A stretch of 64,000 nucleotides of DNA from Cloeon dipterum (lineage: Eukaryota; Arthropoda; Insecta; Ephemeroptera; Baetidae), in contig NC_088790.1 in the NCBI RefSeq assembly GCF_949628265.1, forward strand, positions 7,754,545 to 7,818,544, written 5' to 3'. Made by a program: the position numbers and the translations under genes. The notes under the pieces are model-generated. The model had not been told where the DNA came from. It saw nothing but the letters and a program-made list of their open reading frames with translations, and made no database searches. Positions 1 to 19,390 of the stretch are shown in pieces (positions within the stretch are counted from its first letter, which is position 1; every line of letters begins with the position of its first letter).

Positions 1-3000
1 GACTCGAGCTGCGTTTCATCAGCAGGGGTCGATCTGCACTCTTCAAGCTCTTCAATCTGAAAAGAAAAAATACTCTGCCAGTGAGAAAAAGATAAAACTG
101 AAAAATTAAGCAAGTTGAGCAAGTTTTTTCAAGACAACATTAAAAAATATTCGCACCAAGGTTGAAAATGAGTCATGTTCCATTCAATAGATCACATGAT
201 AAGAGTTTTAAATATTTACACGTAAGGAAGAGTTCAATTTTATTACTTTCTGTGCAAGTCTTGAGTATTTCCAAACAAGAAGTTTAAAAATCACCAAAGA
301 TAAATTTTAACTAGTCTGTCATTGAAGTTAACACTTCAGGTTTCTTTCATGTCAGAGGATTTTTCCGAATCTTACTTTTAGCATTTATCTATTGACGACA
401 GTGTTGTGAATTTACCTTAGCTTTCGCATTGGCGAGAAGTGTTTCCATCCGCTCATACTCGATGGTCTTCTCCTGACCCTCTCTGAGTGCCGCTTCAAGT
501 CTGTCCTCAAGCCTTTTTTTCTCAGCAACGCTGACCTCAACCTGGGCTTGAAGTAGGGAGACTCGCTCATTTTGCCTGACAGAGGCAGTCTCTGCAGCGG
601 ACAGTCTTTCAAGGGTGCCTCTAACCCTGGCCTCCGCCGCTTCGTTCAAGGTCTGCTGCTCGGATCGCTCCTCATGAAGACCTTTAATGATCTCCAGAAG
701 TTTAGTTTCGGTGTCGGTCGGCGCGGGCAGTCCCTCAGAGCAGAGCAAGGCGGTCAGCGACTCAGATCTGGCTCTGCAGTCCTCGAGGCGTTCAGTCTGT
801 TTGCACAGTGACTGCAGCACGACGGCTTTTTCATCAGTGATCCGCGAATTTTCTCCTTGCAGCTCGGCCAGCTGATGTTGCAAATCCGCCAGCTCCTGCA
901 GCGTGGCCTGCAGTTCTTCGCTCGTGCTGTGACAGTGAATTGATAAAAGGTGGTGATTTGTCTCTTGAAACGAAACGACTCTCAAGGGGAACGAAAATTA
1001 AGACTCAATACAAAAGTAACAAATAATGTATGTCACAATATAAGACTTGCAATGAGGGAGGGAACGCAAATGAGATAAATAATGGCCTTGAGAAGTGATG
1101 CAGGGGCAATAAAACTCACTCAGACGTCTGCGACAAAAGCTACACCTTGTGATCAAAGCCATGAACGATGGTAGTTTATTTGGCTTAGCGTCACAGCAAG
1201 GTCGAATCAATTGCAGCAGCATCGCCAAAAATAAATTTATCATTACCTGTAGTGAGTTTCCTCCATTTGGTGTATGCGGTCTTGTAGCCCAGCGACAGAT
1301 ACTTCACTGCAGCTCCCGAGACTTTGGTGTTCCCAATCTGGAGTGCCAGGTACTCCTTGCGAGCAGGTCGACGCTAGCATATCACTTCCAAGCACATCCT
1401 GAAGCACATTTTTTCATTAAAGTAAATTATCCATTCTATGTAAACGAAATGTTTAGATAAGAAAAAAACGAGTGAACTTAGATGTGTATTGAACTTTGTT
1501 TGGAGATTCAACAATGTGCAAACATTGTTTCATTCAAAGCAATAAAGCAAACGTTATTTCCATAGGCCAGGCCAAAGGTCAGATACTCACATAGGGCGTT
1601 GGTGGCTCTGTCCCGGCAATCGACGCTGGCGCAGACGAATGCTGGTGAATTTGGCCGAGCATTAATTTTTCCGTGTCTGAAAGCGGCTGCAGCTGAGACG
1701 CGGGAGGATTCGCGGTGGCCATCGCAGATGCGGCCGCTTCTAACTGCGCCAGCTTTGTTTTCAAAGCTTTGTTCTCGGCACGCAACTCCTTGATCTGAGC
1801 ATTGCCAGCCGCTGCGGATGATGCCATTTCCTATTTTTTTAAAAATTAAAATTAAATTTGATTATGATTTATTATTGGTGGAAAAGATAATTGGTGCAAT
1901 CGAATTTAATAATCTCTATAACCAAAAAGGGAGACATACTTTTTCCGCCTCTTTAAGTTCCCCCTTAAGCACATTCACTTCAGCTTCCTTTGATTGAAGC
2001 ATTTTCGACAGCTCCAGGACCTTGGCCTCGAGGTCTAGCACAGCTGTCGTCGGACTTTTGACTGCAATGAGAAAATTACTTTCACAGTTAAAAAATGAAA
2101 CTCATATTTTTTTAATAAATGCATTTTATATCTTGACATTATTTGGTGTTTTAGAGAAATAAGATCATTGTGACAACATTTGTGTCATCAGCACGTTTCA
2201 AAGTTAAATTATTCTTGTTTAAGCCACTCCACAGGTTGTATTATTTTTTGCTTGCTCAACTGGCATCAATGCACAATGCACTTGATTGTGAAACAGGTTG
2301 AACAAACGTTAGAAAACCGGCGTTCAGCATGATGCCGTGTAAAGCAGACAGCTTTAAATGAGTCATGTTGATACTCAGCGTTTTTAGCAGCTTTGTCATT
2401 TCGGAAGTTTAGTGTGTGACATTTTAACTCTGCGGAAGAGAGCTTGTTTAACATAGAAAGGGCGTGTCTGTGTGATAATTACAAGCGCTGATTGCAAAAT
2501 TTATTTATAGCTTTTCCTGCACCGTGTCTCCCAAGTGGAAACTGCGGTGCCGTATTGAAATGAGCTACGCAGACGAGGAAATTTATTCGCGCTTAACATG
2601 CCGGCGCGCCGCGACAGCTCAAACGAGACGATGAACCATAATTTTTCTCCGACCGCATTAGGCAAGTTTCCTTAAAGGGTCTCGCTAATTGACCTTGATA
2701 TGTTCTTAAGGCATTATTTGTGGACAAGAGTCTTAAAAAGGGAGAGAGAAAGAAAGGGATAGACAGCGGTCATGAAAATGGGGACAAATAATTGCACGTC
2801 TGCCAATGCAAATAGCGTTCGAGAACGAATAAATTACCAAGGACAGTTTTTAGATTGAATTATATTCGGCATACCTAACGAGTTTGCTGGACGATTTTCC
2901 GCTTGGCTCGGTGGAGGATTCGTAACGGTCTCGGGTTGCGGCTGCGGCGGCGGACGTGTCGCATTTGCATTGGCACGGGCACTGCCTTTAGTAGAAATCT

Positions 3001-3062
3001 TGCCCTTGTCCGGAACGGGGGTGGCTCCGCTGGTGGTGTTCGGGAGACTCGAAGTCACCGAC
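1..3062 (-). CDS. cytospin (SPECC1/SPECC1L family), 5' part, runs off left edge
   Basis: Cytospins are coiled-coil proteins with a C-terminal calponin-homology domain that link actin and microtubules. Exons seen, in transcript order: 3062-2875, 2061-1940, 1830-1591, 1398-1247, 926-416 and 56-1 (continuing left). Phases agree at every junction. The best family match is the hallmark stretch at the 1398-1247/926-416 junction, reading SEVSVAGLQDRIHQMEE then STSEELQATLQELADL, followed by SLCKQTERLEDC. The exon 2061-1940 (LEAKVLELSKMLQSKEAEV) matches the first short coiled coil. The CH domain is outside the window. The N-terminus is uncertain: an acceptor-like site ends at 3063, but the frame stays open upstream to about 3355 through a Ser-rich, CTG-repeat stretch (about 3189-3206), and no convincing start ATG is visible. 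Introns total about 1.9 kb here and hold nothing I recognise. Confidence 0.85.
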
Positions 3063-6000
3063 CTGCGGAAAATAAGGCACTTTTTGAACTTGAGCATCTT
3101 GCTGGGGCTGCTGCTTTGCGGGGCGGTCAGCGGAGCATCATCTTTCACGAGAGCAGCCTGTTGAGCGAGCACATCGCGACTACAGCAGCTGCTGCTGCTG
3201 CTGCTGGCGGCGCCTCTCGAGGTCGTCCGTCTCGAGGAGCACCAGTCGAGCGAGCGAGCAGCCAGCAGTTGTGCCAACTTTTCTCTCGGCGGACCCGGTT
3301 TTTCAGGCTGACTCGTTAAACGGGGGGCATTTGCTCTCGAGCGACTGATGCGCAAGCTACCTTTTGGGTCGGCCCGCGCTGACCCTCAAGGTCGCTTTTC
3401 GCCCCAGGTGAGCGTTGACAAGATAAGGGGCATCGTCCAAAAATCTGACTTAATTAGATCTGATAACAAATCACCCAGATAGAAAAAATTAGATTAGAAA
3501 AAGAGTAATTTTAATCCTCTTTGAGGCAATTGTGAATCGAAGGGTATTCTCTCTCCTCTGCATTTCTAGCCGACATTTTGTCTGATAACATCTTAATTGC
3601 GTTTTTTATCAAATATATTTACTATCGTTTTACCCGGCATTTTGTCATATACACACATTTTGTAGCTCATAGTCAATAACAATTTAAAAGCATGTGAGAA
3701 CAGGCAACACTCCTAGCAAACAACTTACGAAAACCCTGTCCTGTGATAAACGCTCCTAATTTAAGGATAGACAAAAAAGTTGTTTGGAAAAATGATATAT
3801 ATATATATTAACCTTTTCTTTAGGGACGACGAGCTAAACCATCTGCGGATTTTTTCCATTTTTACTGTTCTGAATTCCTCTATTCAGCTGAACTACTGAT
3901 GTGATGCACGCACAGCCAGATAACTCTCAATACTGCGGATTGCCAACAGCGACAGTTAAGATTAAACATCGTTTTATCTGGCACTAATTTTTTGTGAAAA
4001 GCGGGGCTCCGACCGACTGGCTGCGTAATCTAAGTGAGTAAATAATCAAAGGCGTCGAGGGAGGACGCCTCATCCAGGAAATTTAAAGGCCGCACAGAGC
4101 CACCATCTGCCTGGCGTGCAGGCGAACACAATGCTTTGCCACTTTACCGCCGACGCCGCTGCACAGACAGGCAAGGCGCGAGTCGTGAAAAATTTAGTTA
4201 ACGCAATTTAGGGACTCGTGTTTTGGCAATTTTCATTTCGCCGAGGAAGATAGAGAAGATTGGTGTTCGCACGAACACGTATCATCTTGGCGGAACCCCT
4301 CCTTTTCGCGCACGCACACAAATTTTTTTCATTCCCTCGTTCTCAAGAGAGAGAGGCGTAGTTATGTAAAATTCACGAAAAGCGTCGGCGTTTAAATCTT
4401 CGGAGGCACCTTGCAGAGAGGCAAAAGTTAATTTACTGCCGCATTCCGGGCGTCCACGAATTCGCCGTTTCGCCGGCGCTTCAAACTTTTATTTATTATC
4501 ATCATCATCTTCAATATCCTATAGTGACTGACTGACAACGAGAATAGCTGGGCGGAACTCGCAGCCTGCGGCTAATTTTTCAGTCCAATTACACTTCGAT
4601 ACTTTCTGCGGCAAACTTCGGAATATTCAGCGGCTGTGGCGTCTTTGAAGAAATCTCAAGAGGAGAGAGATGAAATACAAAACTCATCAGGCTTAACTGT
4701 AAACTCATGAGAATACACAGTCTCTTTCGAGGAGGAGGAGGATGAGGAGGTAGGGGAAAGATGCTGTGGCTGCAGCAGCGGCAGGCGGCGCTTTTCTCGC
4801 GATCTCGATCAATCAAGGACACCCAGACACCACTACCAATTTTAAAACTCCCAGAAAAAAATGCTCCTTCGCATCGCACACCAACAACGAGTTGATTCGT
4901 GAAATAAAACCTGCTTCCGCAACGAAAATCCGATTATAGTAATGGCGTGGAAAGGATATAATTTCTCGAACAGATCCGCCGATTGTCCAAATGAAACATA
5001 AATCGAATTAATCCGATAAAACATGTGCTCCAGCAGAGATTTTCACGATCGTTGGCATAGACGATGGCGTGTAACGAGTTATGAGCATAATTAATTAATT
5101 GCAGTAGAGCAGCAGGAAACGATTTTCAAAACAACTTGGTGTAATAAGCCTTCGGAATGTTTGGCGTAGTATCACGTGCTGATTACGCCTATTAAAGCGG
5201 AGAACCAATTAGAAAAAGGGGACCGGCGAAAGGAGGATTCTTAGTTGCATAAAAAGGAGCTTTTCGTATTTTTAAATATCTGCGTTTTTCCAGCTCACAA
5301 TTAAATGCTAGTTGTGGAGAAAATAATTTCAAAGCAGTAAAATATGATGACTTTTTCGTTAACAAAATACTGCGTAATATCTGACAGAAAAAGTGAACAA
5401 CACACTAAAAATCTTATTGTTTACTTAACATTGCGTGAGAGGTCAAAACAAATTACAGAACAAACAAACAGGCTTTAAAGTGACTGACCAATAGAAACAA
5501 AATCCCAAAACGGATCCACATTATTGTACTGTGGCTCTTTGACACGCAACATTAACTTTAACTGTCGTGTTTCTATATTTCATCACGAAACCAAACTTAA
5601 TGTTCTGTCCAAAGGTACAGCGTAAACAAAAGAAAACAGTTATTTTTATCACTTTCAGCCGATAATCCATAATTTAAGTGTATAAGAAAAGTTAAAGTTC
5701 CCCGTTTTAAATGAAATTTCAAGGCTCGCATTCAACAAATCGCCATTTGCGCGGCGCCACGAACAACCACGACAGCTAATTTCAACCAAGGTGCGTATTG
5801 TCCCACCAGCAACCCTTGCAGGTTTTTTGCACAGCGATAAGAGCTTGCGTTGGTGCGTGGGCAGCGGGAAGGCCGACACGTGCGGCGAGACTGAACAAAA
5901 AATTAGCGCGGTAGCCTCTCGAGAGAGGAGAAGAATCGAGTGCGCCATCTGCGATATTTACAATCGCACGCCAAATAAACAATCAGGAGCACGGGCTGGA

Positions 6001-6715
6001 GGCGGCAGCGTTCGGCGGTCGTGAACTGCTAAGTAGGCCGGCCTCAGCGCACCGACTCGCTCGCTCGCTAGGAGAGAGCAACATTCTCTTTTCAAAAAAT
6101 ACGTACGCAATTTTCATTCTCGGCGCGAGGCACCTGTCGTCCGTGCGATGCAGGTGCCGAGTGCACGTAAGGCTTCTGCCCACACCGGCTCTAACTAGCC
6201 GTGTCTTCCGCGGCGCGGCCGACCAAGATTTGAGCACGAGAACGTTGTTTTACTGCCCAGCGTGTCGCGAGAACTCCTACTGCTAATTACTTAGCACCTG
6301 ACGCCGCGCGACAAATAAAAAAATTACGCTCACCAAGGCACCACATAATAGCTGAGTTCTTCGAAAAAATTAACAGACTTGTTGACTTTATGGCCCGCAC
6401 GTCTCATTTTGGTTGGAACTGGCTAATTTGTTTTGCGAACAATGTTTCGCGACACATCATTTGGAAAATTAGCCGTTAAACGCCAATTTTTCTAAACCGC
6501 TTACTTAGAATAGGTTTTCGGTTACTACAAGTTCCCGAAACAACTAAGAAAAATTTTGATTACTTCAGATTTAATCAGTTACAAGGAATTTCTTTATCGA
6601 TGTCAACAACGAATTAGAATCGTATTGAGTTTTTTTTCAATCCTCTCAGGTTTCGTGGCCTGAAACCCGAGAGGATGAAGGGTCAAAGGAGCGGCCTTCT
6701 TGTCAATGGCTTAAC

Positions 6716-6820
6716 CTGCGGCCTTCCTCTTGGCACCCTACCACAAAAGAGAACGCCTTGGAGTTGGAAAGAGTGCAAAACAGGGCACTGCGTTTTTCAA
6801 CGCGGCCAGACCCCCTTGAG
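6716..6820 (+). mobile_element. LINE reverse-transcriptase C-terminal remnant
   Basis: One frame reads SSWHPTTKENALELERVQ followed by NRALRF. This is the typical region just after the reverse transcriptase domain of non-LTR retrotransposons (Jockey/CR1/RTE-like), of the form W-P-x-x-x-x-x-x-x-L-E-x-V-Q-x-R-A-x-R-F. The frame stops soon after, and no further RT motifs are readable on either side. It is therefore a decayed, 5'- and 3'-truncated fragment. The LINE clade is not assigned. Confidence 0.55.
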
Positions 6821-8017
6821 TAACGGAAATTATGCATTCGCTGACATGCAGCACTGTAATATTATTTGTTTATTATTCATTAACGTCAAGATGACTACGT
6901 TTAAGGCCATCGACGCGCGACAGCACGAGACGAGTTCTCCCGGGAACCAACACCTCGTTTAAGCTTTAACTAAACTTTTCTGAGCAACACAGCAACGCAA
7001 AACGATTTCCCCTCATCGAAATGAGAAAAATTGTGCTAATTTTAAGTTTTTCCCAGGCTCGTCACGAGCGAGTATTAGCAGTTTCTTCCACCATCGAATT
7101 TCTGTGATTTGTTTAATGTTTCGTGCTAAATCCATAAAGTGAAGGCAACTTTTATTATTCCAGCAACAGCTTTGTGTTAATGGACAATGAAAAAAGTTTT
7201 ATTCCGAGTGGGGTAACATAAATTGTCCAGAGTTAATGTTTTGAGTCTATGGCTTTCGATACAACGCAAGGAAAATAATGCAATAAATTCGGAGCATTAA
7301 ACTGAAATGACACCAGCCCCAGAGCTACGTCTCAGGGTCGGCCCATACGCACCGCAGTTAGGTCACCAGCGCAGAGAATAAAAAATCACCGCGACAAGAT
7401 TGAGTTTCCGTCGAGCCGATTGGTTGGCTCTTTTTCCTCCGCAATAAGCAGATTTTGCCAAGAAAGAAGCCAGAAAATAGCGAGCGCAGTCAATACTCTT
7501 AATAGGTACAAATGTATATGAATACCGCTTTCGAAACAAAAGCAAGCGCTATACAGGCCTCATTTTTGTCTCGCAACGCTGAATGCATTCGAATGGCGAA
7601 TAATTTTTAAATTTCACTCCTCTCTTCAGCTTTTTATTGAATGGAATCAATTCTTCATGAAAGCGCTCATTGATTGCTGTTCCATTATGTGATTATTTTG
7701 ATTGCAAACTTGTTTCTATCACGAATATTAATTTTCTCGTCATTACTATGACTTCATTCTCTTACTAATTGGAACATGTCTACCGTTGCAAGCAATGGAT
7801 TAAATTTCATTGTTAAGAATTTTTTTAATTAAATTAAACATTCGACGTGTTGGTGTCGTTTATGTAATTAGAAGTTTTAAAGCGACATGCTGCCGAGTGC
7901 GACGAAAGATTGGAAGTAATCTGTATCATTCCACTGTTGGGTGGTAGCGTGATTAAAGCAGCATTTTTTAAGTCAAACAGGGATAGAAGAATTAAAATTG
8001 TTCAAATAAATGCACTG

Positions 8018-8268
8018 GTTTAGACCAGGGTTCGGAATTTACCAGAATTTCATATTTTTATCATACCAGGTGGTAATTACCAGCGGTATTTACCAGTTAT
8101 AACTGATTTTTTTGCTGCGGGGCACACTTATTTCAACTATACTACTTACATATTGTACTATGATAAAAATTTCACTTTCCTGGTAAATATCGAATTACCT
8201 GGCGAAAACTTGGTGGTTTTTACCGTTAAATGACATGCTGGTAAATACTTGCGAACCCTGGTTTAGAC
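8018..8268. mobile_element. hAT-type MITE with 8-bp target-site duplication
   Basis: The element spans 8026-8260 (235 bp). It begins CAGGGTTCG and ends CGAACCCTG. The inverted repeats extend imperfectly inwards to TTTACCAG on the left and CTGGTAAA on the right. The flanks 8018-8025 and 8261-8268 are the identical 8-mer GTTTAGAC. CAGGG-type termini with an 8-bp duplication are the signature of hAT transposons. The element is far too short to code for a transposase, so it is a non-autonomous MITE. Internal TACCAG/CTGGTA repeats suggest the ends have further subterminal copies. Confidence 0.88.
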
Positions 8269-10836
8269 TCGTAATACCAATATTGTTGAAGTTCAAGAAA
8301 TATTTGCCAAAACTAACCAATTCAAATTTGTACAATTTTCGTAGGGAGTTACTCAGTTAGATATAGCACTCTTTGAATTACCATTAGAGAGTACAATGCG
8401 TGGATGCAATCACACAAATTGTGGGAAAATTATGAAGTAAATGGCATAAATATGTTGTTTCTGTCAGGATGAACCATAATTGAACTATTTTGTGAAGTGT
8501 CAAGATAACGAAATCGGGGAAAATGAAGTTTGGAAAACCTGAAAAACAAGCTGTTTCAATTTTTTTCAGTTCAAATTGATATGAAAAACCTACAGATGAA
8601 GGCTTTTCGTTCTTCAGTCAAGTTGAATTTTTAGCGTTTTCAGCTATCTTACTTTAGTTTCACGATTCAAATCAGATTTTGTGTTGTTCTTTTGAAATTT
8701 TAACAAAGATTTTAAACAACAACACAACGGTTGAATTGAAGTCAATTCAGCTTGAAACGCGATAGCTGCGGGTTAAGGCTCTTTTCTAGACAGCTCATTC
8801 TCATTTCGAGTGTTTATCTCGGCGTGCGTGCCTCTGAGGGTGCGAATTAACAGCCTCCGCGTTGCCCTAATTACCGCAGTGCGGAGTGCGGGGCGGGAGC
8901 GCTTGAACACCGCGATAAGCAAACATGACCCAATTATTTGGCCAAAAAACACGGCAAAGTGCAGGAGCGGAACACTGCAGCCAAATTTAAATTCCTCGTC
9001 ATGCTCTATTCCCCGCGTCTGTTTTATTATCATTGGCAGGCTGCGAGCAGGTGCCGTTTCGAAATAACCGCGATGATCTCATTTTTATCAGTTGATCGGC
9101 AAAAATTTTGACTGCGATCCAAAGTAACATTACTACTACTTACTGCTTTGCATGCGTGCGCGATCCTCTTTCAGTGTCGCTCGAAACGGGTTGATATCGA
9201 GGAATCCGCTGCTGCGGTGAGACCCGAGGTGTTATTCTGAATCAATGCCGCGCGCGGATTGTATATTATTGATTGTGATGGGAGAATCAGACGCATGGGC
9301 AGATATAATAATATATAACTGCACCGCGTCGGGGAGAGCTCAAATCACATTGAGCGCACAGCGCACGGCAGGAATTTCAAAAGCCAAAAGGCGTGCCCGT
9401 GGATATTTAATACACTTGTTGTATAACGCATCACTAATCACCATCCTTTCCAACGAGAGGACTGGTATTAAAAAGCAATAAAATCTGATCTGAATGCAAA
9501 TTGCGTTGGAAATAAAAATTATAATAGCATCTCCATCGTGGAAATCTAGCCTGGTAACGGGTCGCGGCCAATTTTATTTTTCTAAATTTAGCGAGGAACA
9601 AACTGGCGTTATTTTACTTCCTTCCTATAGCAAATTTTCTTATCAGACAAAATCAATAAAGATTAGAATCGGACGCTGAGATTTGTCTTATCAGCGTGAG
9701 ATACGCGAAAAACGTGCGTTTTGTTTTTGTTGTGGAGCGACCGAAAAGCTGAGACGACACGCACAAAAGGGAGACACATAAACAAGACTCACCCCTTTTT
9801 AACGGCAGCTAAGCTCATAATAATATCCGTTGGGCAGACCAGTGGTCCACCCTCCTTCGGTCGGCGGCCAGCTTGTGATCGGGCTGGAGAAGTCGGCGGC
9901 CAATATTCGCGATATCACGAGGAATCCTCACGAGAAACTAAACATTGGACTGACAGCCCAAGGCCCAATTCTCCTTTTATGACACTCACTGACAGCCGCA
10001 AACCGAAAACCCCAGTCCTACAATGGAGGGGATAAGTGCACCTACCTAGGCTCAAATTTCCTGAATCGTCGCATTTCGGGTGACGGCCGGAATCCAGAAC
10101 TCGAAAATCATGTGGGCTAGTCGAACCCATCGGCCGCCGACGAGAATTTGGCCGAAAACTGCACAGTTTCGCTGAACAATGGGCATGCGCCGCCACTTTA
10201 AAGGGTATACTGCGAAGCCATGATGCTGTGTGTCAAGTGGCGGGAAAACTGAATGGAGGGGCAGGGGAAATTTCAGTGCAGACAAGAGGTCTTAAATAAC
10301 GCGATGAATCTTGCGTCGAATAATGAAAACCACTATAATTTGAAGATTCTTGGTCGAAATATTATTATATAGTAATTCTAATAAAAACTTTTGCATATAA
10401 AACCCAAAAGTTAATATTCGCTAAAGATGCTGCTTAGACTTTTATAGTGATTCGTAAGAGGCGCCTCCATTGCAGGGAGTGGGAAATGTGGACATGCGAG
10501 TCTCTTTCCATTTAAATTTAAATACGTCAAATACACTACACTGGTTCATTGAGCGAAGTCACAACAACAACACTAGTCTCGTAAAACACATAGAAGCGCG
10601 GCGGTCATTTAATTGAGTCATTAATTCCATATAAGATTTTGTTGCGATATTCCGGCAAATAATTACACTAAAACGTAAGAAATTCTTAGAAAGGATTCAT
10701 TCATCGCGTAAAAAGATTATTTTCCCTTTTCTGATTGTCACTCTTCATCCTCAATCGCGCACGGACAGATAGACGTTAGTGCGCAATAAATTAGAGTGTA
10801 AAATAATCTTCCTCTTGTTTTTATCTGCAGGCAATC

Positions 10837-11824
10837 ATGAAAACCTTCATCCAAGAAATGCGAGAAGCGACGCGAGACGTACATGACATTAGCGACAAAC
10901 TTGTCAACGCAAAATTAATGTTTGGTAAGGTTATCCTCTTGCTTATGTGACTTATCCCGTGTTTGTTTGCTGTGATTTCTTCACTGCGGTGAACAACCAC
11001 AGCCTGAGAGATCACAAATGATCACGTGCACGATTGCTAATCGACTCGCAAAAGATAATAATAGCAGATTCCATCATTTTTTGATAGTTTTAGAACTTCC
11101 CAAAATAAATGGAAAAATCCTTTGAATTAAATCTGAATTCCCCCTATTTAAATTTGTTTTCGCAGCAATGTCAGATGACTCGGTGTGGGCGGACGGTTTG
11201 CTCATTTTTTACGAGATCTTCAAATTTCTCGAGGGAGCAATGACACGGATGAAAGATTCCCTTATCGGAGAGTTGGACGTGGAGGGATTGAGAAGGACCG
11301 AGGCGTTTGAGAAAGACCTCTCGTTTTTCATGGGACGTGGCTGGGAAAAGCACTACCAGCCAAGGCCAGAGGTGGCAGCCTACGTTCGCTACTTGAAAAA
11401 TTTGGAGGAAACGGACCCACACCAGCTGATGGCGTATATCTACCATCTTTACATGGGCCTTCTCTCTGGAGGCCAAATTTTGCAGAAGAAAAGGCAGCTA
11501 ACGCACAAGTTCTTCCCCGTGTTCGGCCAGCAGGTGCAGAACCCAACTGACGGCTACGAGATCACCAATTTCCACAATAGGACAATCGCTCAAGTCAAGC
11601 GAGACCTGGCCAAGAAAATGAATGAGGTTGCTGCCGAACTGGACGAGGCTACTAAACAAAAACTGATTCAAGAGAGCAGAACTGTTTTCATTAAGAACAA
11701 CGAAATTATCAGAACTGTACAGGGCGCAACTAATGTGGTTGTTCGGAGAGTTTCAATCTTTCTTGGCACTATTTTACTAGCCGTCGTTATTACTAGCTAC
11801 CTTTTTAGGCATTACTCGTTTTGA
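10837..11824 (+). CDS. heme oxygenase, membrane-anchored
   Basis: Heme oxygenase opens heme to biliverdin, CO and iron, using electrons from NADPH-P450 reductase at the ER membrane. Exons 10837-10924 and 11166-11824 join in phase to give 248 aa. The proximal heme ligand is His16 in EATRDVHDISD. The distal-helix glycine run is GLLSGGQ at residues 127-133. The last 29 residues are a tail anchor with a hydrophobic helix at about 225-242. The start ATG follows a splice acceptor ending at 10830, so a non-coding (or short coding) leader exon must lie upstream; I could not place it. Leu128 stands where mammalian HO-1 has Asp140. The gene converges on citron kinase. Confidence 0.93.
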
Positions 11825-12010
11825 GATCAGGAAAACCAAGGGATATAATCTAATGAGAAAATATGCACTCAGTATTGAAAAATTCGCACAATTATGATGA
11901 TTAATTGTATTTATCCTGGATCTCAAAATTGGATTTTGATCTGACTGAAACTGTACTGTAAGTAGGTAGAAAAATTTCCACTTAACTAGTCTTTCGTAAT
12001 ATATGTCTGG

Positions 12011-12016
12011 ATTAAA
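12011..12016 (+). terminator. possible poly(A) signal of heme oxygenase (ATTAAA)
   Basis: The variant signal ATTAAA lies 187 bases past the heme-oxygenase stop codon. No AATAAA was seen nearer on this strand. Confidence 0.4.
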
Positions 12017-12041
12017 ATAGGATAATTACGCAATTTTGTGT

Positions 12042-12047
12042 TTTATT
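12042..12047 (-). terminator. poly(A) signal of citron kinase (AATAAA)
   Basis: The minus-strand AATAAA lies 166 bases past the citron kinase stop. With the plus-strand signal at 12011, it implies that the two convergent transcripts end within tens of bases of each other or overlap. Confidence 0.5.
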
Positions 12048-12212
12048 CAATGCTTAAAAGCTAAGTGCAGTGCTCACAGTAAAATATGTCTAGCAGACGT
12101 TGTTACTATTTGAACGAGAAGGACAGTTGGCAAGATCAAAATTTAATACCATAAAATAGGAATTGTATGTTTTTAAAATCCAAATCACCTTAAACAGTTA
12201 AAATAGAACTCA

Positions 12213-18764
<6,552 letters not shown>

Positions 18765-18970
18765 TATCTTCGGCTTCTAAAATTTAAATTAAAAAAAATA
18801 AACCATTTTATAATTTTTAACGGTATCTATAGTATGCGCAAATTAAAGATGGTGCAAATTTTTAACTCATCAGTCTACATGATGTGTAAAACAAAATTAT
18901 TTGCGTTAGGCTTTGGCCCAAAATATCATTATGAATTACATTATGGCAGACTCACCATTTTTGCCCAATT

Positions 18971-19029
18971 CACACTTCTCGCTAGGATAGGGATTAACAT
19001 TGAATCTTCCCATCAGAGCGAGAAGTGTG
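18971..19029. repeat. 13-bp perfect inverted repeat with a third copy nearby
   Basis: CACACTTCTCGCT at 18971-18983 is the exact reverse complement of AGCGAGAAGTGTG at 19017-19029, with a 33-base loop. An 11-base copy, ACACTTCTCGC, follows at 19088-19098. The cluster lies about 200-330 bases upstream of the citron kinase start codon. Confidence 0.8.
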
Positions 19030-19390
19030 AGCGAGTGTGAGTGAGCGGAAAGTTTGAGCTCCCCATATAACATAATATAACCTGGTTACACTTCTCGCCA
19101 GTTTTAAAGATATATGTAATCATATAAAAGGATATGGGTGGTGAAAATTAAATGTCGGGACGAGGGACGAAAAGTGTTTTTTCCATGGAAAATTACAACA
19201 TTATATACATTGTAATGTATCATATCTATCAAATATCATACTTTTTGTTGATGCAGTATGGTAATCCATAGGAATTGACAAATAAAGAGATGTTAGCGCG
19301 AGAAAAACATTGCCATGGGTCAATCATTCCAAAAGAAATAGATATTCAAAAAAATTAACCCACCTTTCATTCGCGTTTTGAGAGAAAAAC

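Larger units (their letters stand above)
3063..10830. other. gene-poor spacer or upstream intron
   Basis: No coding exon with family resemblance was found in this 7.8-kb stretch between the cytospin 5' exons and heme oxygenase. It probably holds the cytospin promoter or first intron and the heme-oxygenase leader exon, because the heme-oxygenase start exon follows a splice acceptor ending at 10830. GC-rich patches lie near 5740-6250 and 9830-10150. Two mobile-element remnants are listed separately. The open frames here are short and look random. Confidence 0.6.
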
